64,000 nt of DNA from [Clostridium] scindens ATCC 35704. GTDB taxonomy: Bacteria; Bacillota; Clostridia; Lachnospirales; Lachnospiraceae. Of the stretch, positions 20,225 to 29,024 are shown one piece after another. The position numbers were made by a program, and so were the translations under genes. The stretch covers positions 3,474,501 to 3,538,500 of the forward strand of contig NZ_CP036170.1 of assembly GCF_004295125.1 (NCBI RefSeq). The letters are read 5' to 3'. The notes beneath the pieces are model-generated. The model saw nothing but the letters and a program-made list of their open reading frames with translations. It was not told where the DNA came from and did no database searches. The first letter of the stretch is position 1. Every line of letters begins with the position of its first letter.

Positions 20225-21078
20225 ATTTTTATCTGATTGATGATGACCCAAATATTCTGAACATATTAAAATTAATTATAACCAACCGGAGGCTGGGCAT
20301 CGTCTGCGGCACCGGAAGCACCGGCATCGAAGGCCTGGAAGACATACGCGTCCTGAAGCCGGACATCGTGATCGTGGATCTTCTGATGCCAGAGATGGAC
20401 GGCATCTCCTTCGTAGAAAAAGCACGCCCGCTCCTTGATGGGACTGCTTTCATCATGCTCTCTCAGGTATCTTCCAAGGATATGATCTCTTCCGCCTACG
20501 AGGCAGGCATTGAATTCTTCATCCAAAAGCCGATCAACAGCGTGGAGGTTGAGACGGTGATCCAAAAGGTCTCCTCTTCTCTGACGATGCAAAGAACCCT
20601 GCATAAGATGCAGAATATCTTCATGGAAGACCTCCATCCCCAGCCAGGCAGGAATACCGAAGATCCTGCATCGGCTTTCTCCGAGACATCCTCTGCCCTT
20701 ACCGCCGTGCTTCAGCGGCTGGGCATCATCGGTGACATCGGGTGCAAGGATATTATTACTATCGTGGAATATCTGACCAGCCGTCCGGGACAGATGAACG
20801 AAGCCACTTTGAATGAACTGTGCAGCAAATTCAGCGATTCTCCCAAATCCATGGAGCAGCGCATCCGCCTTACCGCCAATGCCGGCCTGGTAAACCTGGC
20901 CCACCTTGGACTCGAGGATTATGGCAACGAGATATTTATCGAATACGCAAACACGCTCTATAACTTCGAGCAGGTGCGCCGGGAGATGGATTATATCCGG
21001 GGCAGGAGCGAGAAGCATGGAAACGTGAAAATCCGTAATTTTCTGAATGCCCTGGTGGTCTATAGCATGAATAACTAG
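20221..21078 (+). CDS. Response regulator of the GlnL (YcbB) type
   Basis: A 285-residue protein. The receiver domain (1-120) has the acidic pocket DDD (7-9) and phospho-acceptor D53 in VDLLMPEMDG. The C-terminal domain (about 150-280) is the YcbB-type DNA-binding region, not OmpR or LuxR type: TAVLQRLGIIGDIGCKDIITIVEYL and EQRIRLTANAGLVNLAHLGLEDYGN are typical. It is expressed with the upstream kinase. A large nested inverted repeat directly downstream, before the membrane protein gene, is either its operator or a terminator. Confidence 0.87.
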   Translation: MNFYLIDDDPNILNILKLIITNRRLGIVCGTGSTGIEGLEDIRVLKPDIVIVDLLMPEMDGISFVEKARPLLDGTAFIMLSQVSSKDMISSAYEAGIEFFIQKPINSVEVETVIQKVSSSLTMQRTLHKMQNIFMEDLHPQPGRNTEDPASAFSETSSALTAVLQRLGIIGDIGCKDIITIVEYLTSRPGQMNEATLNELCSKFSDSPKSMEQRIRLTANAGLVNLAHLGLEDYGNEIFIEYANTLYNFEQVRREMDYIRGRSEKHGNVKIRNFLNALVVYSMNN

Positions 21079-21101
21079 CCTTATCCTCCGTAATAATTAA
21101 C

Positions 21102-21160
21102 AGTATCATTGATTCATTTTTGTGAATTATCACAAAATTTCAATGATACTTATTTTTTTT
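21102..21160 (+). terminator. Large nested hairpin with T-run between response regulator and transporter
   Basis: Outer arms AGTATCATTGA (21102-21112) and TCAATGATACT (21140-21150) pair perfectly. Inside them TTTTGTGA and TCACAAAA pair around a four-base loop (21126-21129). Eight Ts follow (21152-21160). It reads as a strong terminator for the two-component genes, but the long perfect dyads could also be regulator sites or an antitermination device for the downstream gene. Confidence 0.75.
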
Positions 21161-21265
21161 GCGTCTGTCCTGATACCATTTGTAACTTTTTGAAACCTGG
21201 CATATATATTAATCCCATCAATAACGGACCTGAATTATTAATAAAAGAAATGTGAGGGAATGCTT

Positions 21266-22312
21266 ATGTTAACAATTGTATCTGGAGTCGGGCTTCTTTT
21301 GGTGACGCTGGCAGGTTTCTCCCTGTTCAGCCTGAAGATGCCCAAGGGCCAGCTTGCCATGTCGGGTATGGCAAACGCTGCCATCGCAACGTTTCTCGTC
21401 GAAGCTGTGCACAAATATATTACCGGAGATCTGCTGGGGCTTGACTTCTTTCGCACGGTCGGCTCTACTTCCGGAAGCCTTGGCGGCGTAGCCGCCGCAA
21501 TCATGGTGCCCATCAGCATGGGAACCAGCCCCGTCCTTGCCGTCGTGGCCGGGGTTGCCGTAGGCGGTTATGGAATCCTTCCGGGATTTATTGCCGGATA
21601 TGTAATCGGGCTGATCGCCCCGGTTATTGAAAAGAGATTGCCGGAGGGCTTAAATATCATCGGAGGCGCGCTTCTGATCGCCCCCATGGCACGTTTGATC
21701 GCTCTGGCCGCAGATCCGGCTGTAAACGTCATTCTGGCGCGTATCGGAGGCACGATCGCCGCTGCCACGGAACAGTCCCCCATCGTCATGGGATTCCTGC
21801 TGGGCGGCATCATCAAGATGATCTGTACCTCCCCGCTAAGCTCTATGGCGCTGACCGCTATGCTGGGCCTTGACGGGCTTGCCATGGGAATCGCCGCCAT
21901 CGCGTGCGTAGGAGGCTCCTTTACCAACGGACTGATATTTGCAAGGTTAAAATTAGGAGACAGGAGTAATATCTTAGCTGTAATGCTGGAGCCACTGACA
22001 CAGGCCGACATTATTACATCCAATCCTATTCCTATATATTGTTCCAATTTCTTTGGAGGCGGATTGGCCGGGATTTCTGCCGCAGTCTTCCACATCGTGA
22101 ATAACGCGCCTGGAACTGCATCCCCGATACCAGGACTTCTGGCGCCGTTCGCATTCAACCCCCCAACCCAGGTGCTGCTGGCCGTGTTCTTTGCCGTAAT
22201 CGGCGGCTGCGCGGCCGGCCTGGCCGGAAGCATGGTCTTTTGCAAAAGGATACAGGTTCCAAAGGCCGATTCCTTGGCATCAAAAGATGCCGGAATGGAA
22301 CTGGAATTCTAA
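21266..22312 (+). CDS. Orphan PTS IIC-like membrane transporter (PTS_EIIC_2 type)
   Basis: A 348-residue, very hydrophobic protein with about eight to ten transmembrane helices and many glycine/alanine-rich stretches (VVAGVAVGGYGILPGFIAGYVIG). The TQADIITSNPIPIYCSNFFGGGLAG segment resembles the PTS_EIIC_2 family. No IIA or IIB partner is encoded nearby, so true phosphotransfer is uncertain. It lies directly downstream of the GlnK/GlnL-like pair on the same strand and is its likeliest target, by analogy with glnT next to glnKL in Bacillus. The start at 21266 has GAGGG seven bases upstream. Substrate unknown. Confidence 0.72.
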   Translation: MLTIVSGVGLLLVTLAGFSLFSLKMPKGQLAMSGMANAAIATFLVEAVHKYITGDLLGLDFFRTVGSTSGSLGGVAAAIMVPISMGTSPVLAVVAGVAVGGYGILPGFIAGYVIGLIAPVIEKRLPEGLNIIGGALLIAPMARLIALAADPAVNVILARIGGTIAAATEQSPIVMGFLLGGIIKMICTSPLSSMALTAMLGLDGLAMGIAAIACVGGSFTNGLIFARLKLGDRSNILAVMLEPLTQADIITSNPIPIYCSNFFGGGLAGISAAVFHIVNNAPGTASPIPGLLAPFAFNPPTQVLLAVFFAVIGGCAAGLAGSMVFCKRIQVPKADSLASKDAGMELEF

Positions 22313-22355
22313 TCACAGCTTATGCCGCGCTTTTTCGAACAGCGCGCGAAAATAC

Positions 22356-22387
22356 GGGCCTGCAAAGCGCTATGTCTTTGCAGGCCC
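22356..22387. terminator. Hairpin between convergent genes
   Basis: Perfect 12-bp stem (22356-22367 with 22376-22387) and eight-base loop between the transporter stop and the trhP stop. A smaller CGCGCT/AGCGCG hairpin lies just before it. T-runs are short on both sides, so termination strength is uncertain. Confidence 0.6.
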
Positions 22388-22417
22388 TGATTCTGCCGTT
22401 ACTTTATATCTTTCCGT

Positions 22418-23647
22418 TTATGATTCCGCTCTTCTAAGGATGTCGTACTGGCTGGCTTCATGATCCAGTTCCACATACAGTACTTGCTTCGGATGAGGGG
22501 CGCTTTCCTGCTCATTTCCTTCCTCATCTACAATTCTCTGAACCGCCGTCTCGATGTTTTGTCCGTCCGGCTTCATGATCTCGATCGTCTCGCCCACCGA
22601 GAACTTGTTCCTCTGCTCGATCCGGTACAGGCCATCCTTTTCGCCGCCGATGATCCCAAGATAAGTATACTCCTTCACATAGGTATTGCTGTCATAGATC
22701 TGGCTTTCATCCCCCGGCTTTCCAAAATAGAAGCCTGTGGTAAACTGGCGGTAGGTACAGTTGGATATCTGATCCAGATACCAGGGCATGTTCTTCTGGT
22801 AGCGCTGCACATCGGCAAGGTAATCGTCGATGGCCTTACGGTAAGTCCTGGCTACCGTAGCCACATAGAGCGCCGTCTTCATGCGGCCTTCAATCTTGAA
22901 ACTGTCGATCCCCGCCTCGATCATCTCCGGGATATGCCCGATCATGCACAAGTCCTTGGAGTTAAAGATATACGTTCCCCGCTCATTTTCGTAGACCGGC
23001 ATATACTCTCCCGGCCTGGTCTCTTCCACGACCGCATACTTCCAGCGGCAGGGATGGGTGCAGGCGCCCTGGTTCGCGTCCCTGCCCGTAAAATAATTGC
23101 TGAGCAGGCACCTTCCCGAATAGGAGATGCACATAGCGCCGTGGATAAAACTTTCAATCTCCATCTCTTCCGGGATGCGATCCCTTATCTCCCTTATCTC
23201 CTTTAAGGACAGCTCCCTCGCGGATACCACGCGCTTTGCGCCTTGCTTCCACCAGAACAGATAGGTTCCATAGTTGGTATTGTTAGCCTGGGTGCTGATA
23301 TGGCGCTCGATTCCGGGACAGATGTCTTTCGCCATCTGGAAGATGGCAGGATCAGCAATGATCAGCGCATCCGGGCCGATCTCTTTTAACTCTTTCAGGT
23401 ATTCTTCCACTCCCGGAAGATCATCATTGTGGGCCAGGATATTTACCGTCACATGAACCCTCGCGCCATGGGCGTGGGCAAACGCGATTCCCTCCTTCAT
23501 ATCCTCCATAGAAAAATTCTTGGCTTTGGCCCGCAGGCCAAATGCCTCGCCGCCGATATATACGGCATCAGCGCCGAAAATAACTGCCGTCTTTAATACT
23601 TCCAGGCTGCTGGCCGGGATTAGTAATTCCGGGCGTCCTCTTCTCAT
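22418..23647 (-). CDS. trhP: U32-family tRNA uridine-34 hydroxylation protein TrhP
   Basis: A 409-residue protein of the peptidase-U32 fold. ELLIPASSLEVLKTAVIFGADAVYIGG opens the domain. The cysteine-rich core includes FIHGAMCISYSGRCLLSNY and GACTHPCRWKY. Members once annotated as peptidases are now known to use prephenate and Fe-S chemistry to make 5-hydroxyuridine at tRNA position 34. The next upstream gene encodes the matching methyltransferase TrmR, 22 bases away, as with yrrM-yrrN-yrrO in Bacillus. Only one U32 gene is present here. A ribosome site GGAGAAGG precedes the ATG. Confidence 0.85.
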   Translation of the reverse strand: MRRGRPELLIPASSLEVLKTAVIFGADAVYIGGEAFGLRAKAKNFSMEDMKEGIAFAHAHGARVHVTVNILAHNDDLPGVEEYLKELKEIGPDALIIADPAIFQMAKDICPGIERHISTQANNTNYGTYLFWWKQGAKRVVSARELSLKEIREIRDRIPEEMEIESFIHGAMCISYSGRCLLSNYFTGRDANQGACTHPCRWKYAVVEETRPGEYMPVYENERGTYIFNSKDLCMIGHIPEMIEAGIDSFKIEGRMKTALYVATVARTYRKAIDDYLADVQRYQKNMPWYLDQISNCTYRQFTTGFYFGKPGDESQIYDSNTYVKEYTYLGIIGGEKDGLYRIEQRNKFSVGETIEIMKPDGQNIETAVQRIVDEEGNEQESAPHPKQVLYVELDHEASQYDILRRAES

Positions 23648-23669
23648 TGTTCCTTCTCCTATCGCTGTG

Positions 23670-24314
23670 TTATTTCTTCCTTACACTGAGGGCCACTCCA
23701 TCCCCCAGTGGAAGGATGGAGGTCTGAAGCTGCTCATTGTGCTTCAATTCATAAAGATACTCCCGCATGCGGCTGTGAATGGTCCGGTTGCGCCGCTCCA
23801 CGGCAAACCTGGACTCTATCACGTCCCCGTCCTGAAGCACGTTGTCCGACATCAGCACGCCTTCCGGCGCCAGAAGCCGGATGGCCTCCGGCAGATAATG
23901 GATATACTGTCCCTTGGCCGCGTCCATGAAGATAAAGTCAAAAGGCCCCTCAAGGGACTTCATGATATCCAGCGCATCGCCTTCCAGCAGCGTGATCCGG
24001 TCCGCAACAGCGGCCCTGCTAAAATTCTCCCGGGCAATGGGAATCCTCTTTTCATATTTCTCAATCGTCGTGATCCGTCCATCCTCCGGCAGATAATGGC
24101 TCATAAGTATGGCTGAATAGCCGATTGCAGTTCCCACCTCCAGAACACGCACCGGCTTTTTTATCAGCAGCAGTACTTTCAGGAAACTCTGGGTTTCCTT
24201 GCGGATGATCGGAACAAAAGTCTCGATGGCTTCCTGCTCGATCTGCTCGATAATCGGATCTTCCGGCTTCTCCAGGGAATGGATGTAAGTTACCATCCGC
24301 TCGTCAACTATCAT
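23670..24314 (-). CDS. trmR: tRNA 5-hydroxyuridine methyltransferase TrmR
   Basis: A 214-residue SAM-dependent O-methyltransferase of the YrrM group. The SAM-binding motif is VLEVGTAIGYSAILM (about residues 65-80). The metal/substrate site lies in FIFMDAAKGQYIHYLP. It would methylate ho5U34 to mo5U34 in tRNAs reading four-fold degenerate codons. It is co-directional with and 22 bases ahead of trhP, which supplies the hydroxylated substrate; that context favours TrmR over a catechol methyltransferase. AGAGG lies nine bases upstream of the ATG. Confidence 0.85.
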   Translation of the reverse strand: MIVDERMVTYIHSLEKPEDPIIEQIEQEAIETFVPIIRKETQSFLKVLLLIKKPVRVLEVGTAIGYSAILMSHYLPEDGRITTIEKYEKRIPIARENFSRAAVADRITLLEGDALDIMKSLEGPFDFIFMDAAKGQYIHYLPEAIRLLAPEGVLMSDNVLQDGDVIESRFAVERRNRTIHSRMREYLYELKHNEQLQTSILPLGDGVALSVRKK

Positions 24315-24361
24315 TTCGGGCTACCTCTTTCCTTTCTTTTACATACCGCCAATCGCAATTT

Positions 24362-24392
24362 GGGACGTAACACTGTCAAAATGTTACGTCCC
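24362..24392. terminator. Hairpin downstream of the RNase J gene
   Basis: Perfect 11-bp stem (24362-24372 with 24382-24392), nine-base loop. A T-rich run follows only in the plus direction. For the minus-strand RNase J transcript it lacks a U-tract and may act as a weak terminator or a processing barrier. Confidence 0.55.
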
Positions 24393-24401
24393 CTTTTTAT
24401 T

Positions 24402-26069
24402 TTATACATCCATAATAATTGGCAGTATCATTGGTTTTCTCTTGGTACGCTTCCAGATGAATTCATTCATGGTATCGCGGATTACCAGCTTGATCTTGCT
24501 CCAGTCAGCATTGCGCTGATGCATCAGGCAGTCTTCCACCGCATCCTGCAGCACCTGTCTTGCCTCTTCCATCAGCCCTTCGGACTCCCTTACATAGACG
24601 AATCCTCTGGATACGATATCCGGTCCTGCCAGCAGCTGGTTGCTTCCCTTTTCCAGGGTCAGCACCACGATCAGGATTCCGTCTTCTGCCAGATGCTGCC
24701 TGTCCCGAAGCACGATATTTCCAACATCGCCTACGCCTAAGCCATCCACCAGGATCTCTCCGGTATGGACCTTGTCCACTACCTTGGCCTCTTTATCGCT
24801 GACTTCAAATACATCTCCCGAGTTCAGGATAAAGATATTCTCCTTTGGAATTCCCAGGTTCTCGGCAAGAGCCGCATTGGCTTTCCTGTGGCGGTACTCG
24901 CCATGGATCGGGATCGCGTATTTGGGCTTTACCAGGGAATAGATCAATTTCAATTCTTCCTGGCAGGCATGTCCGGATACATGGGCATCCTGGAAGATGA
25001 CGTTTGCTCCTTTGGCTGACAGTTCATTGATTACCTTGGATACGGATTTCTCGTTGCCCGGGATCGGGTTGGAACTGAATATTACCGTATCTCCCGGCAT
25101 GATGGTCACCTTCTTATGCACATCCGCCGCCATGCGGGATAATGCCGCCATGGATTCTCCCTGGCTTCCCGTCGTAATAAGAACCGTCTTCTCCGGCGGG
25201 TAGTTCCTAAGCTGGTCTATCTCGATCAGCGTCTTGTCCGGCACGTTCAGATATCCCAGTTCCCTGGCTACCTGAATGATATTTACCATGCTGCGCCCTT
25301 CTACCACCACCTTGCGGTCGTACTTGCAGGCTGAATTGATAATCTGCTGCACGCGGTCGACGTTTGACGCGAACGTGGCTATAATAATCCTGGTATTCTG
25401 GTGTTCTGCAAAAATATGGTCAAATGTGATTCCCACCGTGCGTTCGGACTGGGTAAATCCCTTCCTCTCCGCATTCGTACTATCTGACATCAGCGCCAGC
25501 ACGCCCTTCTTGCCGATCTCCGCAAAACGCTGCAGATCGATGGCGTCGCCGAATACCGGCGTATAATCTACTTTAAAGTCTCCTGTATGCACGACGATTC
25601 CGGCCGGGGAATAGATTGCCAGAGCCGCTGCATCCTGGATGCTGTGGTTTGTCTTGATAAACTCGATCCGAAACTGGCCCAGGTTAATGGACTGGCCGTG
25701 TCTGACCACTTTCCTTCTGGTGCTGCGCATCAGGTTGTGTTCCGTCAGTTTCTTCTCGATAATACCCATGGTAAGCTTTGTGGCATAGATTGGAAGGTTC
25801 ATCTCCCTCAATACATAAGACAATGCTCCGATATGGTCTTCATGTCCATGGGTAATGACGAATCCCTTGACCTTCTGGATATTGTCTTTCAAATAAGTGA
25901 TATCAGGAATCACAAGATCGATTCCCAGCATGTCGTCTTCCGGGAATGCCAGTCCGCAGTCCACGACAATAATACTGTCTTCATATTCGAAGGCAGTGAT
26001 GTTCATTCCGATTTTTTCCAATCCTCCGAGCGGAATGATACGCAATTTTCCGTTGTTTTCTTTTTTCAA
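24402..26069 (-). CDS. rnjA: Ribonuclease J
   Basis: A 555-residue protein of normal length. It is an endo- and 5'-exoribonuclease central to mRNA decay and rRNA maturation in Firmicutes. The metallo-beta-lactamase core has H74, H76, D78 and H79 in THGHEDHIG. The beta-CASP insertion follows (about 210-360), with the later SGHACQEELK and IPIHGEYRH motifs, and then the C-terminal domain. Only one rnj gene is visible, so A versus B type cannot be settled. It starts two bases after the fur-family stop, so the two are probably co-transcribed. Confidence 0.95.
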   Translation of the reverse strand: MKKENNGKLRIIPLGGLEKIGMNITAFEYEDSIIVVDCGLAFPEDDMLGIDLVIPDITYLKDNIQKVKGFVITHGHEDHIGALSYVLREMNLPIYATKLTMGIIEKKLTEHNLMRSTRRKVVRHGQSINLGQFRIEFIKTNHSIQDAAALAIYSPAGIVVHTGDFKVDYTPVFGDAIDLQRFAEIGKKGVLALMSDSTNAERKGFTQSERTVGITFDHIFAEHQNTRIIIATFASNVDRVQQIINSACKYDRKVVVEGRSMVNIIQVARELGYLNVPDKTLIEIDQLRNYPPEKTVLITTGSQGESMAALSRMAADVHKKVTIMPGDTVIFSSNPIPGNEKSVSKVINELSAKGANVIFQDAHVSGHACQEELKLIYSLVKPKYAIPIHGEYRHRKANAALAENLGIPKENIFILNSGDVFEVSDKEAKVVDKVHTGEILVDGLGVGDVGNIVLRDRQHLAEDGILIVVLTLEKGSNQLLAGPDIVSRGFVYVRESEGLMEEARQVLQDAVEDCLMHQRNADWSKIKLVIRDTMNEFIWKRTKRKPMILPIIMDV

Positions 26070-26071
26070 AT

Positions 26072-26554
26072 TTACACCTCCACGTGCTTTTCCGTACTAT
26101 TTTGCCTCTCCAGGCATTCTTTGCATTGTCCATAGAACTTTAATTCGTGGTCTAACACATGGAATCCGGTAGCGTCCTCAATATGACGCTCCAGCTCGTC
26201 CAGAAGGTCATCCTTAAAAGGAAGAACCTTTCCACAAGTCTTGCATATCAAGTGGTGATGATGGTGATGCCTTTCTTCCCCATCGAAGAATTCCCCGATC
26301 TCGTAACGCACGCATCCATCATCAAGATTGATACGATCCACCAATTGCATTTCTAATAACAATTGCACAGTCCGGTAAATTGTGGCCAGCCCGATCTCCG
26401 GGTAGTCCTCTTTTACCAGGTCATAAATGTCTTCCGCAGTCATATGCCTGTCACGGTGATCTGCGAGCACTTCTAATACAAGCAACCTTTGATTGGTTAC
26501 CTTAAGACCCTTTTCTTTCAGCATTTCCTTGAATTTCTCTTTACTGATAGACAT
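26072..26554 (-). CDS. Fur-family metalloregulator
   Basis: A 160-residue protein. The N-terminal winged helix carries GLKVTNQRLLVLEVL and GLATIYRTVQLL. The C-terminal metal-sensing and dimer domain has a run of six histidines (H96-H101) and two CxxC zinc sites (C104/C107 and C144/C147). The length and zinc sites fit Fur or Zur more than PerR, but the metal cannot be told from sequence alone. It sits between the DUF1292 gene and RNase J in a compact minus-strand operon. Confidence 0.92.
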   Translation of the reverse strand: MSISKEKFKEMLKEKGLKVTNQRLLVLEVLADHRDRHMTAEDIYDLVKEDYPEIGLATIYRTVQLLLEMQLVDRINLDDGCVRYEIGEFFDGEERHHHHHHLICKTCGKVLPFKDDLLDELERHIEDATGFHVLDHELKFYGQCKECLERQNSTEKHVEV

Positions 26555-26559
26555 AAGTT

Positions 26560-26820
26560 TTACCTTTCAATATCTACATCTTCAAGCAGTTCCTCAAACA
26601 CCTTCGCTATGGCTGTCAGTTCCACATCATCGTCTACGATCTCATAGACGCTCTCAGGCGCGTTTTCCTCCGATGTATCCTTTAATATCAGACATTCCGC
26701 ATCGTCTTCTTCCGAATCCGTGACCAGAATATAGGATATTCCATTTACCTTCGTCTGCTCAAGTACAAAAAAATCTACTTCTTCCTGCATTTCTTCAGAC
26801 ATGAATTTAATTTTTTCCAT
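26560..26820 (-). CDS. DUF1292 (YrzB-like) protein
   Basis: An 86-residue, strongly acidic protein with the VDFFVLEQTKVNGISYILVTD core typical of DUF1292. Function unknown. Its fixed place after ireB and ruvX is conserved in Clostridia, and the gaps here are 5 and 22 bases, which indicates one operon. GAGG precedes the start. Confidence 0.88.
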   Translation of the reverse strand: MEKIKFMSEEMQEEVDFFVLEQTKVNGISYILVTDSEEDDAECLILKDTSEENAPESVYEIVDDDVELTAIAKVFEELLEDVDIER

Positions 26821-26842
26821 ATAAACACCTCAAGAATGATTC

Positions 26843-27268
26843 TTAGTTCTTGCAGATCGAGTCCAGATATCCTTGCAATATAAAAACTGCCGCAATTTTA
26901 TCAATATATTTTTTGCGGTCTTCACGTCTTACCTTATTCTCAATTAAAGTCCGTTCTGCTTCTACCGTAGTCAGACGCTCATCCCACATCACGACCTCAA
27001 GGCCGGTTCGCCGGCTAAGCATCTTCCCAAACTCCAATGATCTTTCCGCTCGATCTCCAATATCGTTATTCATATGCTTCGGAAGGCCGAGTACAATCCG
27101 CTCCACCTTGTACTCCTCGATCAATGTTTCGATCCGCGCACAGGTTTTCCGCAGCTTATTCTCGTCCTTACGGCAAATAGTCTCTATTGCCTGGGCAGTA
27201 ATCCCGAGTGGATCGCTGATTGCGACTCCTACGGTCTTAGATCCATAATCCAGTCCCATAATTCTCAT
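26843..27268 (-). CDS. ruvX: Holliday junction resolvase-like / pre-16S rRNA nuclease YqgF (RuvX)
   Basis: A 141-residue RNase H-fold protein. [22 protein letters not shown] holds the first catalytic aspartate, [12 protein letters not shown] the second motif and [12 protein letters not shown] the third. Family members process the 5' end of 16S rRNA; a Holliday-junction role has also been proposed. It begins six bases after ireB. Confidence 0.94.
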   Translation of the reverse strand: MRIMGLDYGSKTVGVAISDPLGITAQAIETICRKDENKLRKTCARIETLIEEYKVERIVLGLPKHMNNDIGDRAERSLEFGKMLSRRTGLEVVMWDERLTTVEAERTLIENKVRREDRKKYIDKIAAVFILQGYLDSICKN

Positions 27269-27273
27269 AGATA

Positions 27274-27537
27274 TTATACCCAGCCGTTATGCTCAATATA
27301 CGTCTTGAGCATCTCTTCCACTAATTCATCCCGTTCCATCTTCATAATCAGGCTTCTCGCGCCGTTGTGGCTTGTGATATATGTCGGGTCTCCTGACATA
27401 ATATATCCCACAATCTGATTCACCGGATTATATCCTTTTTCACTCAGCGCCTTGTACACAATCTCAAGTATATCTTTCGCTTGAATCTGTGGACCGCTTT
27501 CTACCTGAAAAAACTGAGTGCTGCTTAAATCTTTCAT
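27274..27537 (-). CDS. ireB: IreB-family regulatory phosphoprotein
   Basis: An 87-residue protein of standard length. It has the highly conserved [20 protein letters not shown] and HNGARSLI segments. IreB of Enterococcus is a substrate of the Ser/Thr kinase IreK and tunes cephalosporin resistance; threonine 7 in the N-terminal SSTQFF is a candidate phosphosite. First gene of the ireB-ruvX-DUF1292-fur-RNase J run, with GGAGG upstream and its own promoter. Confidence 0.93.
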   Translation of the reverse strand: MKDLSSTQFFQVESGPQIQAKDILEIVYKALSEKGYNPVNQIVGYIMSGDPTYITSHNGARSLIMKMERDELVEEMLKTYIEHNGWV

Positions 27538-27569
27538 ATACTCACGTCCTCCAAAAATACTTCAATTTC

Positions 27570-27598
27570 ATTCTACCTTATTACAAATGAAAATTCAA
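27570..27598 (-). promoter_or_regulatory. Candidate promoter of the ireB operon
   Basis: Minus strand TTGAAT (27593-27598), 17-base spacer, TAGAAT (27570-27575), 33 bases before ireB. The -35 overlaps the mtaB stop region. Confidence 0.6.
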
Positions 27599-28878
27599 TG
27601 TAATATTTGCAAATGGCTCTCAATTTCTACATTTATCAACTGATTTGTCAGGTTTTCCTCCGTTTTTTGACCAATTTTTACATATTCTTTCGTATGTCCC
27701 ACCTGATATATTTCTCCCTGGCAGATCATCTCCTCTTCCATCAGCACTTCCTGGGTGGTTCCAACCAGCGCTTCTTCATAGGACGCCTGCTTCCTTCTCG
27801 TCAGTTCCAGGAGTTCATTGCTCCTTACCGCCTTCACGCTTTCCGGCACCTGTTCCTCCATCTGCGCCGCCCGGGTTCCCGCCCTCTTGGAATATTTGAA
27901 CACATGGGTCTCATAGAAGTCCACTTTATCAATGAATGCCTTGGACTGCGCGAATTCTTCCTCCGTCTCTCCCGGGAAGCCCACGATCACATCGGTGGTC
28001 AGCGCGGGATTGTCGAAATACTTGCGCAGCAATACGCATTTTTCATAATATTCTTCCGATGTATAATGCCGGTTCATACGTTTCAGCGTCGCATCGCACC
28101 CGCTTTGCAGGGACAGGTGGAAGTGGGGGCACATCTTTGGAAGGCCTGCGATGGTCTTTGCAAATTCCTCCGTGATAATCCTGGGCTCAAGCGACCCCAG
28201 ACGGATTCTGCGGATTCCTTCTATCTCATGGATAGAGAGGATGAGCGACAGCAGGTCATCACCGGTATCCACCCCATAGGAACTTAAGTGGATGCCTGTA
28301 AGCACCACCTCTTTATATCCATTCCTGGCAAGTTCCTCTACCTCCCGTATCACGCTGTCATGGCTGCGGCTTCTGACCCTTCCCCTCGCGTAAGGAATGA
28401 TGCAGTAAGAGCAGAACTGGTTGCAGCCATCCTGCACCTTGATATATGCCCTTGTATGTTCCGCCGTCTGGCTCAGGCGCAGTTCCTCGTACTCATTGAT
28501 ATTGTTGATGTCTACCAGTTCCTTCTGTACGCCTTCCTGCATTGCCTCATGCTCGCTCAATATCTCTATAATATCCTTCTTCCGGTTATTTCCCACCACA
28601 ATGTCTATACAGTCATCAATCTCATCCCTTTTTGCCTGCACATAGCAGCCGCAGGCAACCACGACAGCCCCGGGATTCATCTTCCTGGCCCTGTGCAGCA
28701 TCTGCCTGGACTTACGGTCAGCCATATTCGTTACCGTGCACGTATTGATGATATAGACATCCGCGCCCTCCTTAAAAGGCACGATCTCATATCCATGCTG
28801 TTCAAGCAACTCCTGCATGGCTTCTGTCTCGTATGCATTTACTTTGCACCCCAGATTATGTAAGGCTACTTTCTTCAT
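27595..28878 (-). CDS. mtaB: tRNA t6A37 methylthiotransferase MtaB
   Basis: A 427-residue radical-SAM enzyme. The N-terminal UPF0004 domain has cysteines for an auxiliary cluster (LGCKVN, INTCTV, ACGCYVQ). The radical-SAM core has CNQFCSYC. A TRAM-like domain ends the protein. It converts N6-threonylcarbamoyladenosine-37 to its 2-methylthio form in ANN-decoding tRNAs. The MtaB subtype rather than MiaB is suggested by the LHNLGCKVNAYETEAM opening. The start ATG at 28878 is chosen; a TTG four codons earlier has no room for a ribosome site. Confidence 0.92.
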   Translation of the reverse strand: MKKVALHNLGCKVNAYETEAMQELLEQHGYEIVPFKEGADVYIINTCTVTNMADRKSRQMLHRARKMNPGAVVVACGCYVQAKRDEIDDCIDIVVGNNRKKDIIEILSEHEAMQEGVQKELVDINNINEYEELRLSQTAEHTRAYIKVQDGCNQFCSYCIIPYARGRVRSRSHDSVIREVEELARNGYKEVVLTGIHLSSYGVDTGDDLLSLILSIHEIEGIRRIRLGSLEPRIITEEFAKTIAGLPKMCPHFHLSLQSGCDATLKRMNRHYTSEEYYEKCVLLRKYFDNPALTTDVIVGFPGETEEEFAQSKAFIDKVDFYETHVFKYSKRAGTRAAQMEEQVPESVKAVRSNELLELTRRKQASYEEALVGTTQEVLMEEEMICQGEIYQVGHTKEYVKIGQKTEENLTNQLINVEIESHLQILH

Positions 28879-28955
28879 ATCCTGTTCCAATCCTTTCTAT
28901 GCACCTTGTTGTAACATTTAACGAAATTCTTACGAATTCTTTGGCAATTTGTTCC

Positions 28956-28984
28956 TTGACTTTTATCCCCCTTGCTCTTAAGAT
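28956..28984 (+). promoter_or_regulatory. Promoter of the HPr-like gene
   Basis: TTGACT (28956-28961), 17-base spacer, TAAGAT (28979-28984), 40 bases before the start codon. Confidence 0.65.
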
Positions 28985-29024
28985 ATTTATAGAACATGAA
29001 AAGAAACCAAGGAGGGTATGTCCA

